NCBI GenBank assembly: GCA_900471485.1
Contig: UCEU01000023.1
Location: forward strand, 62,001 to 126,000
Length of the DNA: 64,000 bases
Direction of reading: 5' to 3'
From: Hyphomicrobiales bacterium
Lineage (GTDB): Bacteria > Pseudomonadota > Alphaproteobacteria > Rhizobiales > Rhizobiaceae
Of the stretch, positions 52,792 to 60,443 are shown in pieces. Position numbers and translations under genes: made by a program. Below the pieces are notes generated by a model. It did not search any database. It was given only the letters and a program-made list of their open reading frames with translations, and had not been told where the DNA came from. How positions within the stretch are numbered: position 1 is the stretch's first letter; every line of letters starts with the position of its first letter.

Positions 52792-54900
52792 TTGTCCGCC
52801 TTCAAGAACCTGCCGACCCCGCCCGTTGCGCCGAAGAAGCCGCTCGACGATACCCGCCACGGCATTACCCGCACGGACGACTACGCCTGGCTGCGCGCCG
52901 ACAACTGGCAGGCGATGTTCAAGGATCCGTCGATCCTCGATCCCGAGATCCGCAAGCATCTGGAGGCGGAGAACGCCTACATGAACGCGGCGATGGAAGA
53001 CACCAAGCCGCTGCAGAAGACGCTGTTCTCCGAGATGCGCGGGCGCATCAAGGAAGACGACAGCTCGGTTCCCTCCAAAGACGGTCCCTACGCCTACGGC
53101 ACCTTCTTCGTGACCGGCGGCGAGCAGCCGCGCTACTTCCGCATTCCGCGCGATGGCGACGGCAAGGATGAAAGCATCCGCGACGTACTGCTCGACGGCG
53201 ACAAGGAAGCAGAAGGCAAGGCCTATTTCCGGCTGGCGGGCATCGACCACTCCACCGACCACAGCCGCGGCATCTGGGGCTATGACGACAAGGGCTCGGA
53301 GTTCTACACGCTGAAGGTTCGCGACCTTAAGACTGGCGAGGACATGGCCGACGTGATCGAGAACACCGGCGGCGGCGGCGCCTGGGCGCCCGACGGCAAG
53401 AGCTTCTTCTATTCGGCGCTGGACGAGAACCACCGCCCGTCCAAGGTGTTCCACCACATCATCGGGACGCCGCAATCGGAAGACCGGCTGGTCTACGAGG
53501 AAGAGGATGCGGGCTTCTTCATGGGCGTCGGCGGCTCGCTGCTCGACGACTTCATCTATATCGACATCCATGACCACGAGACCTCGGAATACCGACTGCT
53601 CTCGACCAAGGACCTGACGGCCGAACCGAAGCTGGTGGCCAGGCGCGAGGAAGGCATCGAGTATTCGATGACCGAGGGCGGCGACGTCTTCTACATCCTC
53701 ACCAACGACGGCGACGCCAAGGATTTCAAGATCATGGAAGCGCCGGTGGACAAGCCGGGCAAGGAAAACTGGCGCGAGGTGGTGGCCCACAAGCCGGGCA
53801 CGCTCATCATCAGCCACATGGCCTATGCGCGCCACCTGCTGTGGCTGGAGCGCAAGGACGGACTGCCGCAGATCATGGTGCGCGACCGCCGCACCGGCGA
53901 GGAACATGCCATCGCGTTCGCCGAGGAAGCCTATTCGCTCGGCCTGCAGGGCTCGTCCGAATATGACAGCGACGTGATCCGCTTCTCCTATTCGTCGATG
54001 ACGACGCCGTCGCAACTCTACGACTACAACATGGTGACGCGCGAGCGCACGCTGCTGAAAACGCAGGAAGTACCCTCCGGCCACAATATCGACGACTACG
54101 TCACCCGCCGTGTCTTCGCGCCGGGCTGGGACGGCGTCGAGGTGCCGGTGACGCTGCTCTATCGCAAGGACACGCCGCTCGACGGCTCGGCTCCCTGCCT
54201 GCTTTACGGCTACGGCGCCTATGGCGTGACCATTCCGGCGAGCTTCAACACCAACTGCCTGTCGCTCGCCGACCGCGGCTTCGTCTATGCCATCGCCCAT
54301 ATCCGCGGTGGCAAGGACAAGGGCTTTGCGTGGTACGAAGACGGCAAAATGGAGAAGAAGACCAACACCTTCAAGGACTTCATCGCGGCGGCAGATTATC
54401 TGAATCAACAGAAGTTCACCTCCTACGCAAACATCATCGCCGAGGGCGGCTCGGCCGGCGGCATGCTGATGGGGGCGATTTCGAACATGGCGCCGGAGAA
54501 ATTCGCCGGCGTCATCGCCGCCGTTCCCTTCGTCGACGTGCTGAACACCATGCTCGACGACACGCTGCCGCTGACGCCTCCGGAATGGCCCGAGTGGGGC
54601 AACCCGATCGACAGCCGCGAGGAATACGAGCAGATCGCCGCCTATTCGCCCTACGACAATGTCGAAGCGAAGCCCTACCCGCCGATCCTGGCGCTCGGCG
54701 GCCTTACCGACCCGCGCGTCACCTATTGGGAGCCGGCCAAGTGGGTGGCGAAGCTGCGCGAGAAATCGACCAGCGGCGCACCGGTGTTGTTGAAGACCAA
54801 CATGGATGCAGGCCACGGCGGCGCGTCGGGACGTTTTCAGCGGCTGGAGGAGATCGCGTTCGAGTATGCGTTTGCGCTGAAGGTGGCGGGGAAGATGTAA
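52792..54900 (+). CDS. ptrB: Oligopeptidase B (S9 prolyl-oligopeptidase family)
   Basis: A TTG start at 52792 is chosen: CGGAG lies seven bases upstream and the protein then begins at the conserved LPTPPVAPKKPLDDTRHGIT, giving 702 residues, normal for the family. An ATG-based start would be 81 codons earlier in unlikely sequence. The N-terminal beta-propeller spans about 80-410. The catalytic alpha/beta-hydrolase domain has Ser in AEGGSAGGMLMGAI, Asp in GGLTDPRVTYWEPAKW and His in MDAGHGGASGRF. Cleaves peptides after basic residues in the cytosol. Confidence 0.93.
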   Translation: MSAFKNLPTPPVAPKKPLDDTRHGITRTDDYAWLRADNWQAMFKDPSILDPEIRKHLEAENAYMNAAMEDTKPLQKTLFSEMRGRIKEDDSSVPSKDGPYAYGTFFVTGGEQPRYFRIPRDGDGKDESIRDVLLDGDKEAEGKAYFRLAGIDHSTDHSRGIWGYDDKGSEFYTLKVRDLKTGEDMADVIENTGGGGAWAPDGKSFFYSALDENHRPSKVFHHIIGTPQSEDRLVYEEEDAGFFMGVGGSLLDDFIYIDIHDHETSEYRLLSTKDLTAEPKLVARREEGIEYSMTEGGDVFYILTNDGDAKDFKIMEAPVDKPGKENWREVVAHKPGTLIISHMAYARHLLWLERKDGLPQIMVRDRRTGEEHAIAFAEEAYSLGLQGSSEYDSDVIRFSYSSMTTPSQLYDYNMVTRERTLLKTQEVPSGHNIDDYVTRRVFAPGWDGVEVPVTLLYRKDTPLDGSAPCLLYGYGAYGVTIPASFNTNCLSLADRGFVYAIAHIRGGKDKGFAWYEDGKMEKKTNTFKDFIAAADYLNQQKFTSYANIIAEGGSAGGMLMGAISNMAPEKFAGVIAAVPFVDVLNTMLDDTLPLTPPEWPEWGNPIDSREEYEQIAAYSPYDNVEAKPYPPILALGGLTDPRVTYWEPAKWVAKLREKSTSGAPVLLKTNMDAGHGGASGRFQRLEEIAFEYAFALKVAGKM

Positions 54901-54925
54901 TCCGCTGGCGGGGTGTCGTGTGATA

Positions 54926-55074
54926 CCCGCCTCTGCCCTGCCGGGCATCTCCCCCACAGGTGGGGAGATTGGCTGGGGCGCAGCCGCTCGCTCCACGCTC
55001 ATTGTTTGGCTGGGAGAAGGCAACGAGTCGATCTCCCCCCTTGTGGGGGAGATGTCCGGCAGGACAGAGGGGGG
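54926..55074 (+). repeat. Palindromic intergenic repeat (149 bp), copy 2
   Basis: Same layout and length as 35127-35274: CCTCTGCCCTGCCGGGCATC, CCCACAGGTGGGGAGAT, CGCTCGCTCCAC, GAGTCGATCTCCCCCCTTG and terminal CAGAGGGGGGTA, with scattered differences in the middle. It lies between oligopeptidase B and the DUF1697 gene. Confidence 0.9.
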
Positions 55075-55113
55075 TAATCCTTGCTCTCCCCGCCAACGGA
55101 AGGAGCCCCCCCA

Positions 55114-55635
55114 ATGCCCGTCTACATCGCCCTGCTGCGCGCCATCAATGTCGGCGGCACCGGCAAGCTCCCCATGACGGAGCTGAAGGCGATCTGCGAG
55201 AAGCTCGGCTTTACGGATGTGAAGACCTACATCCAGAGCGGCAATGTGCTGTTTCGCTCCGACGAGACGGAAGCGAAGGTGGGGCGGGAATTGGATGAGG
55301 CGCTGGGCAAAGTGCTCGGCAAGAAGCCTGGCGTCATGCTGCGCAGCCGCAGGGAGATGCAGACGATCGTCGAAAACGCGCCCTTTCCCGATGCCAAGCC
55401 GAACTACCTGCTTGTCAGCTTCCTGCCCGACGCGCCACCGAAGGACGCGCTGGACAGGATGGTGGCGCCGGATGGCGAGGAGGCCGTGGTCGCGGGGCGC
55501 GAGATCTACGTGCACTATCCCGTTGGTTCCGGAAAGTCGAAGCTCAAGCTGCCGGCGCTTGCCGCCGGCACATCGCGCAACCTGAATACCGTGCGCAAAC
55601 TTGCCGAGATGGCAGCGGAGATGGAAGACGGCTGA
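55114..55635 (+). CDS. DUF1697 family protein
   Basis: 173 residues, MPVYIALLRAINVGGTGKLP; DUF1697 hallmarks are LLRAINVGG-x-GK-x-PM, LKAICEKLGFTDVKTYIQSG then NVLFRSDE, and a C-terminal SKLKLPALAAGTSRNLNTVRKL. Cytosolic; biochemical role unknown. GAAGGAGCCCCCCCA before the ATG holds the ribosome-binding site. A short GATTGGC/GCCAATC hairpin follows the stop. Confidence 0.93.
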   Translation: MPVYIALLRAINVGGTGKLPMTELKAICEKLGFTDVKTYIQSGNVLFRSDETEAKVGRELDEALGKVLGKKPGVMLRSRREMQTIVENAPFPDAKPNYLLVSFLPDAPPKDALDRMVAPDGEEAVVAGREIYVHYPVGSGKSKLKLPALAAGTSRNLNTVRKLAEMAAEMEDG

Positions 55636-55729
55636 GATTGGCTTTACGACGCCAATCCTGTATCTTCTAACTTCCTAATTTACACTACATAACACCGCAT
55701 CTGTTTCCTGCTTTCCGGGAGGGACCGAT

Positions 55730-56677
55730 ATGGCGAAGTACAGAGCGCATCTACCGCAGCTCGATGGCGGTTTCTTCGTGAGCGATGGCGGCATGGAGAC
55801 GACCTTCATCTTTCACGACGGGATGGAGTTGCCGCATTTCGCCTCCTTCGTGATGATCGATGATGAGGAAGGGCGGGACCGGTTGCTGGTCTATTATCGC
55901 CGCTATCTGGAGATCGCCCGTAAACACCGGGCCGGCTTCATCCTGGACACGCCGACATGGCGGGCCAATCCCGACTGGGGCGAAAAGCTCGGCTATGACG
56001 CCGAGGCACTGCACCGCGCCAATCTCGCGGCCATCGATCTGCTTGTGTCGCTTCGCGAGAAGTACGAGGAGCCGGGGCGGCCGATCGTGATCTCAGGCGC
56101 GATCGGGCCGCGCGGCGATGGCTACAAGGCGGGCAACATGAGTGCCGCAGAGGCGGAGGACTATCATGGTGCGCAGATCAAGAGCTTCGCCGAAAGCGAG
56201 GCCGACATGGTGGCGGCCTACACGCTGACAAATATCGACGAGGCGATCGGCGTGGCGCGCGCCGCCGCCGCCCGCGGCATGCCCTGCGCGATCTCGTTCA
56301 CGGTCGAGACGGACGGCCGGCTGGTGACGGGCCGGAGCCTGCAGGATGCGATCGAAACCACGGATGCGGCGACCGGCGGCTCGCCCGCCTACTACATGAT
56401 CAACTGCGCGCACCCCACCCATTTCGCCGGCGCGCTCGATCGCGGCAGCGGCTGGACGCGGCGGATTGCCGGGCTGCGCGCCAATGCCTCGCGCATGAGC
56501 CATGCGGAACTCGACGAGAGCGAGGTGCTGGATGCCGGTGACCCCTCAGATCTCGGGCAGCGCTACCGCGAATTGTTGCGCGACATGCCAGCCATCCGGA
56601 TCGTCGGCGGGTGCTGCGGCACGGATCACCGCCATGTGGCGGCGATCTGCGAGGCTTGCCTGCCGGAGGCCGCCTGA
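55730..56677 (+). CDS. Homocysteine S-methyltransferase-family protein
   Basis: 315 residues. TIM-barrel pattern: FVSDGGMETTFIFHDGMELP at the start, GFILDTPTWRANPDW, VISGAIGPRGDGY, YTLTNIDEAIGVARAAA. The zinc thiolates are present: C in YMINCAHPTHFAG and the CC pair in RIVGGCCGTDHRHVAAI. It would transfer a methyl group from S-methylmethionine, betaine or a similar donor to a thiol; the N-terminal variant F-I-F-H-D-G differs from classical MmuM, so the substrate is open. Confidence 0.9.
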   Translation: MAKYRAHLPQLDGGFFVSDGGMETTFIFHDGMELPHFASFVMIDDEEGRDRLLVYYRRYLEIARKHRAGFILDTPTWRANPDWGEKLGYDAEALHRANLAAIDLLVSLREKYEEPGRPIVISGAIGPRGDGYKAGNMSAAEAEDYHGAQIKSFAESEADMVAAYTLTNIDEAIGVARAAAARGMPCAISFTVETDGRLVTGRSLQDAIETTDAATGGSPAYYMINCAHPTHFAGALDRGSGWTRRIAGLRANASRMSHAELDESEVLDAGDPSDLGQRYRELLRDMPAIRIVGGCCGTDHRHVAAICEACLPEAA

Positions 56678-56680
56678 GGA

Positions 56681-58129
56681 TCAATGCTCGGCGTGCGAAA
56701 GCTTGCCGCCGCCATGGCCGCTGATATCGGCGCCGGCGGTCTTCGAGAAGCGCAAGTTCCAGAAGGTGGCGGAGATCGAGATCGCGGTGACGAACAGGAA
56801 GGCCGCGGAGAAGTCGTGCAGCTGCGGGGTGTGGCTGCCGGTGAAGGACATCGAAGTGTGGAGCGCCAGCGCGCCGACGCAGATGCCGAGCGACAGCATC
56901 AGCTGCTGGAAGGTGGTGTAGAAGCTGGTGGCCGAGCTCATGCGGTCGCGGTCGATCTCGTCATAGGCGACGGTGTTATAGGCCGTGAACTGGAACGACA
57001 TGAAGAAGCCGCACATGGCGAGGATCGCGAAGATCAGGCCGAGCGGCCAATCGGGCCGGAACAGGGCACAGAGCGCATAACCGACCGTGGCGATGACGCC
57101 GTTGAACACAAGGCTGCTGCGGAAGCCGAAGCGTCGCAAAATCCTGGGCGCGAATGCCTTCATGGCCATGGAGCCGATTGCGGCGGCGGTCACGAGCTGC
57201 CCCGCCTTGGCGGCCGAAAGCCCGAAGCCGAGCTGGAAATAAAGCGGTAGCAGGAAGGGCTGCGCGCCCTGCGTGATGCGGGTGAGCGAGCCGGCGATGA
57301 CCGACGTGCCGAAGCTCGGGATCTTCATCAGCGAGAAATCCATGATCGGCGACGGATGGCGTTTCGCGTGCTTGAGATAAGCGATGCCGAAGAGCAGGCC
57401 GACGGCGATCAGGAACAGCGCGAAAGCGCCCTCGCCCGAGCGGCTCGAGCTTTCGAAGCCGAACAGCAGCGAGCCCAGCGCGATGCCCGAGAGGATGAAG
57501 CCGACGGTATCGAAGCGCTTCCTCGTCGTGCCCTTGAAATCCTCGATGTAGATCGAGACCAGCGTGAAACCGAGGATGCCGATCGGCACGTTGATGTAAA
57601 AGATCCAGCGCCAGTCGAGATAGGTGACGATGAGGCCGCCAACCGGGGGGCCGAGGATCGGGCCGATCAGCGCCGGCACCAGCAGCCAGGACATAGCGTT
57701 CATCATGTCCTTGCGATCGACAGTGCGCAGCAGCACCAGGCGCCCCACCGGCATCATCATCGCCCCGCCCAGCCCCTGCAGCAGGCGGGCGAGGACAAGA
57801 CAGAAGAGATTGGGCGCAAGCGCGCAGAATATGGAACCGGCGACGAAGACGGCGATCGCCGAGCGGAAGACGGTGCGCGAACCATAGCGATCGGCGATCA
57901 GCCCGCTTGCGGGGATGAAGATGGCGAGGCTGAGCAGATAGGAGGTGAGCGCGACGCTCATCGACGGAGCGCTGACGCCGAAATCGCGCGCCATGGTCGG
58001 CAGCGCGGTGGCAAGCACGGTGGCGTCGAGCTGTTCCATGAACATGGCGCTGGCGACGATCATCGCGACCAAGCGAAAGTTAAGCTGGGGACGCCGAACG
58101 GACGCCGCCTGGTAGATCTGATCCGACAT
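56681..58129 (-). CDS. DHA2-family MFS multidrug exporter
   Basis: 482 residues from MSDQIYQAASVRRPQLNFRL, 14 predicted membrane helices. DHA2 (EmrB/QacA) marks are EQLDATVLATALPTMARDFG (motif D1, with TAL-P), LIADRYGSRTVFRS (motif A), LARLLQGLGGAMMMPVGRLVLL (motif B) and PALIGPILGPPVGGLIVTYLDWRWIFYINVPIG in pieces (motif C). Proton-coupled efflux of toxic compounds. No adjacent membrane-fusion protein or regulator is seen. Convergent with the methyltransferase gene, three bases away. Confidence 0.94.
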   Translation of the reverse strand: MSDQIYQAASVRRPQLNFRLVAMIVASAMFMEQLDATVLATALPTMARDFGVSAPSMSVALTSYLLSLAIFIPASGLIADRYGSRTVFRSAIAVFVAGSIFCALAPNLFCLVLARLLQGLGGAMMMPVGRLVLLRTVDRKDMMNAMSWLLVPALIGPILGPPVGGLIVTYLDWRWIFYINVPIGILGFTLVSIYIEDFKGTTRKRFDTVGFILSGIALGSLLFGFESSSRSGEGAFALFLIAVGLLFGIAYLKHAKRHPSPIMDFSLMKIPSFGTSVIAGSLTRITQGAQPFLLPLYFQLGFGLSAAKAGQLVTAAAIGSMAMKAFAPRILRRFGFRSSLVFNGVIATVGYALCALFRPDWPLGLIFAILAMCGFFMSFQFTAYNTVAYDEIDRDRMSSATSFYTTFQQLMLSLGICVGALALHTSMSFTGSHTPQLHDFSAAFLFVTAISISATFWNLRFSKTAGADISGHGGGKLSHAEH

Positions 58130-58288
58130 TGTCAGGGATCGCTCGCAATGGCGCGGCTGACGCAAACGCGATCAACCGCAGTATGATTGGCATGCAGCCA
58201 AGGGGAGATATATTAGGGTATACGCCCGCAAATGTGGCAGCGTTGTGCTTTTATGGCAAGGCTGGCATGAGGCCAGGGCATGGCTTTG

Positions 58289-58504
58289 TCAGTTGGCGCC
58301 GCCGAGCGTGTCCAACCAGACATCAATCTCCTCGCACGTCAAATCGGGACTGGGATCATCCAAGGAGGCCTGCACGCGGGCGCGAATGGCGGCGATGCGC
58401 GCTGCGTGTTCGTTTTCCTCCCTTACCGAAGCACTACCCCTCTCGGCTCCGGCCGCGTTCTCCGCAGCAGTTTCGACAGGCCGGGCAACTCGTGGCTTCT
58501 TCAT
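58289..58504 (-). CDS. Short antitoxin-like protein, paralogue of the next gene
   Basis: 71 residues, MKKPRVARPVETAAENAAGA. The charged helix ARIAAIRARVQASLDDPSPD is nearly identical to the one in the gene at 58526-58687, then LTCEEIDVWLDTLGG. This R-x-x-A-I-R-A-x-(x)-Q-x-S-x-x-D-P helix recalls the toxin-binding tail of ParD-type antitoxins. No toxin gene is adjacent. 21 bases separate it from its paralogue. Confidence 0.6.
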   Translation of the reverse strand: MKKPRVARPVETAAENAAGAERGSASVREENEHAARIAAIRARVQASLDDPSPDLTCEEIDVWLDTLGGAN

Positions 58505-58525
58505 TGCTTATCGCCCACAGCGCGT

Positions 58526-58687
58526 TCAACGGTACTTTGAAAAGAGAGCCTGCAGCGCTTCTCGCATTTGCTCGCTGCTCAACCTCGGGCGCGGATCATC
58601 CAGCGAGGCTTGCACGCGGGCGCGGATGGCGGCGATGCGTGCTTCGCGTTCATCCGTCGGCAGGGTAATGCTGAGCTTTTCCATCAT
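58526..58687 (-). CDS. Short ParD-like antitoxin candidate (53 aa)
   Basis: A frame starting MMEKLSITLPTDEREARIAA. MEKLSITLP resembles the first strand of RHH antitoxins; the helix ARIAAIRARVQASLDDPRPR is shared with the downstream gene, and LSSEQMREALQALFSKYR closes it. It is first of a two-gene unit ending at 58289. No ParE/RelE partner is seen in either direction, so it may be an orphan or a solitary regulator. Confidence 0.55.
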   Translation of the reverse strand: MMEKLSITLPTDEREARIAAIRARVQASLDDPRPRLSSEQMREALQALFSKYR

Positions 58688-58772
58688 TCTCGCCAGCGCC
58701 CGGTTTAGGTGAATAAAATCCTAGCATGGGCGGGCGCTTGCAGCAATCAGCCGAGGGCCCTACCTATTGTCC

Positions 58773-60272
58773 ATGACCCAGACCCTCGAGAACACGCGCC
58801 CCGCGCCCTTTCATTTCGACAACAGCTATTCCAGGCTGCCGCAGCATTTCTTCGCGCGGCAGGCGCCGTCGCAGGCGGCGGAGCCGTGGCTGATCAAGCT
58901 GAACGAGCCGCTGGCGAAGGAACTCGGGCTCGACGTCGAGATGCTGAAGCGCGACGGGGCGGAGATCTTCTCGGGCAATCTGGTGCCCGAGGGCGCCGAT
59001 CCGCTGGCGATGGCCTATGCCGGGCACCAGTTCGGCGGCTTCGTGCCGCAGCTTGGCGACGGGCGGGCGATCCTGCTTGGCGAGGTGATCGACACCCACG
59101 GTCGGCGACGCGACATCCAGCTGAAGGGTGCCGGGCAGACGCCGTTTTCGCGGCGCGGCGACGGGCGGGCGGCGCTGGGGCCGGTGCTGCGCGAATATAT
59201 CGTCAGCGAAGCCATGCATGCGCTCGGCATACCCGCCACGCGGGCCCTGGCTGCCGTCTCGACCGGCCAGCCGGTCTATCGCGAACAGGTGCTGCCGGGC
59301 GCGGTGTTCACCCGCGTCGCGGCAAGCCATATCCGGGTGGGAACCTTCCAGTTCTTTGCCGCGCGCGGCGATGCGGAGGGTGTCAGGGCGCTGGCCGATT
59401 ATGTCATCGACCGGCACTATCCTGACATCAAGGATGCCGCCAATCCCTATCTCGCGCTGTTCGAGGCGGTGTCGGAGCGGCAGGCGGCGCTGATCGCCAG
59501 ATGGCTGCATATCGGCTTCATCCACGGCGTGATGAACACCGACAACATGACGGTTTCGGGCGAGACGATCGACTTCGGGCCCTGCGCCTTCATGGACCAT
59601 TATGACGCCGCAACCGTGTTCTCCTCGATCGACCGGAATGGACGATACGCCTATGCCAGCCAGCCCGGGATCGGCCAATGGAACCTGGCGAGGCTCGGCG
59701 AGACGCTGCTGCCGCTGATCGACCCCGATCTGGAAAAGGCGGTGGCGGCGGCCAATGTGGTGATCGAACATTACGGCGAGCGTTTCCAGATCGACTGGCT
59801 GCGGGGGATGCGCGACAAGATCGGGCTTTCGACCGTCGAGGACGGCGATCTCGAGCTGGTGCAATCGCTGCTCGCGGTGATGCAGGCCGGACGGGCGGAT
59901 TTCACGCTGAGCTTCCGGCGTCTTTCGCACCTTGCAGCCGACGAGAACAACGAGGCAGCCTTCCTCGCCACCTTCGAGGAGCCGGCGGCCGCCACAGCAT
60001 GGCTGGGGCGCTGGCGCGAGCGGCTGGCGCGCGAGACATGGCCGGCATCGGAGCGGGCCAGCGCGATGCTCAAGGTCAACCCGGCCTTCATTCCGCGCAA
60101 CCACCGCATCGAGCAGGCGATCACCGCCGCCGTGGAGGATGCCGATTTCTCGCTGTTCGATGCGCTGCTTGCGGTCCTCTCCAGGCCCTACGAGGAACAG
60201 CCGGACTTCGCCCCCTACATGGAGCCGCCGAAGCCGGAGGAACGCGTGCTGCAGACCTTCTGCGGGACCTGA
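58773..60272 (+). CDS. selO: Protein adenylyltransferase SelO (YdiU/UPF0061)
   Basis: 499 residues; pseudokinase-fold enzyme that attaches AMP to Ser/Thr/Tyr and protects against oxidative stress. Family marks: FDNSYSRLPQHFFARQAPSQ, YAGHQFGGFVPQLGDGRAI, IQLKGAGQTPFSRRGDGRA (nucleotide loop), EAMHALGIPATRALA, and the metal-binding NTDNMTVSGETIDFGPCAFMD. The C-terminal selenocysteine-type tail (S/C/U) is replaced by LQTFCGT with a cysteine. ATG at 58773 is preferred over an in-frame TTG at 58767. Confidence 0.95.
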   Translation: MTQTLENTRPAPFHFDNSYSRLPQHFFARQAPSQAAEPWLIKLNEPLAKELGLDVEMLKRDGAEIFSGNLVPEGADPLAMAYAGHQFGGFVPQLGDGRAILLGEVIDTHGRRRDIQLKGAGQTPFSRRGDGRAALGPVLREYIVSEAMHALGIPATRALAAVSTGQPVYREQVLPGAVFTRVAASHIRVGTFQFFAARGDAEGVRALADYVIDRHYPDIKDAANPYLALFEAVSERQAALIARWLHIGFIHGVMNTDNMTVSGETIDFGPCAFMDHYDAATVFSSIDRNGRYAYASQPGIGQWNLARLGETLLPLIDPDLEKAVAAANVVIEHYGERFQIDWLRGMRDKIGLSTVEDGDLELVQSLLAVMQAGRADFTLSFRRLSHLAADENNEAAFLATFEEPAAATAWLGRWRERLARETWPASERASAMLKVNPAFIPRNHRIEQAITAAVEDADFSLFDALLAVLSRPYEEQPDFAPYMEPPKPEERVLQTFCGT

Positions 60273-60443
60273 TCCCGGCATCTTGCCGAAGTTGCCGGGC
60301 CGCCCCCAATTGTGGCGGTTGAAAGGCAGCACCCCTGCCCTAGTTGAAATTCAAGCGGTTACGCGTCGGTCCAACCGACGCGCCCCTGCGCGATCCCTCC
60401 CGATTTTACGGGACGACATGCATTTCAGCTGGAGACCGGCCTT

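Noticed and set aside
54926..55074. Peptides of LPHKGGD type as genes
   Set aside because: They are translations of the palindromic intergenic repeat and occur on both strands of both copies.
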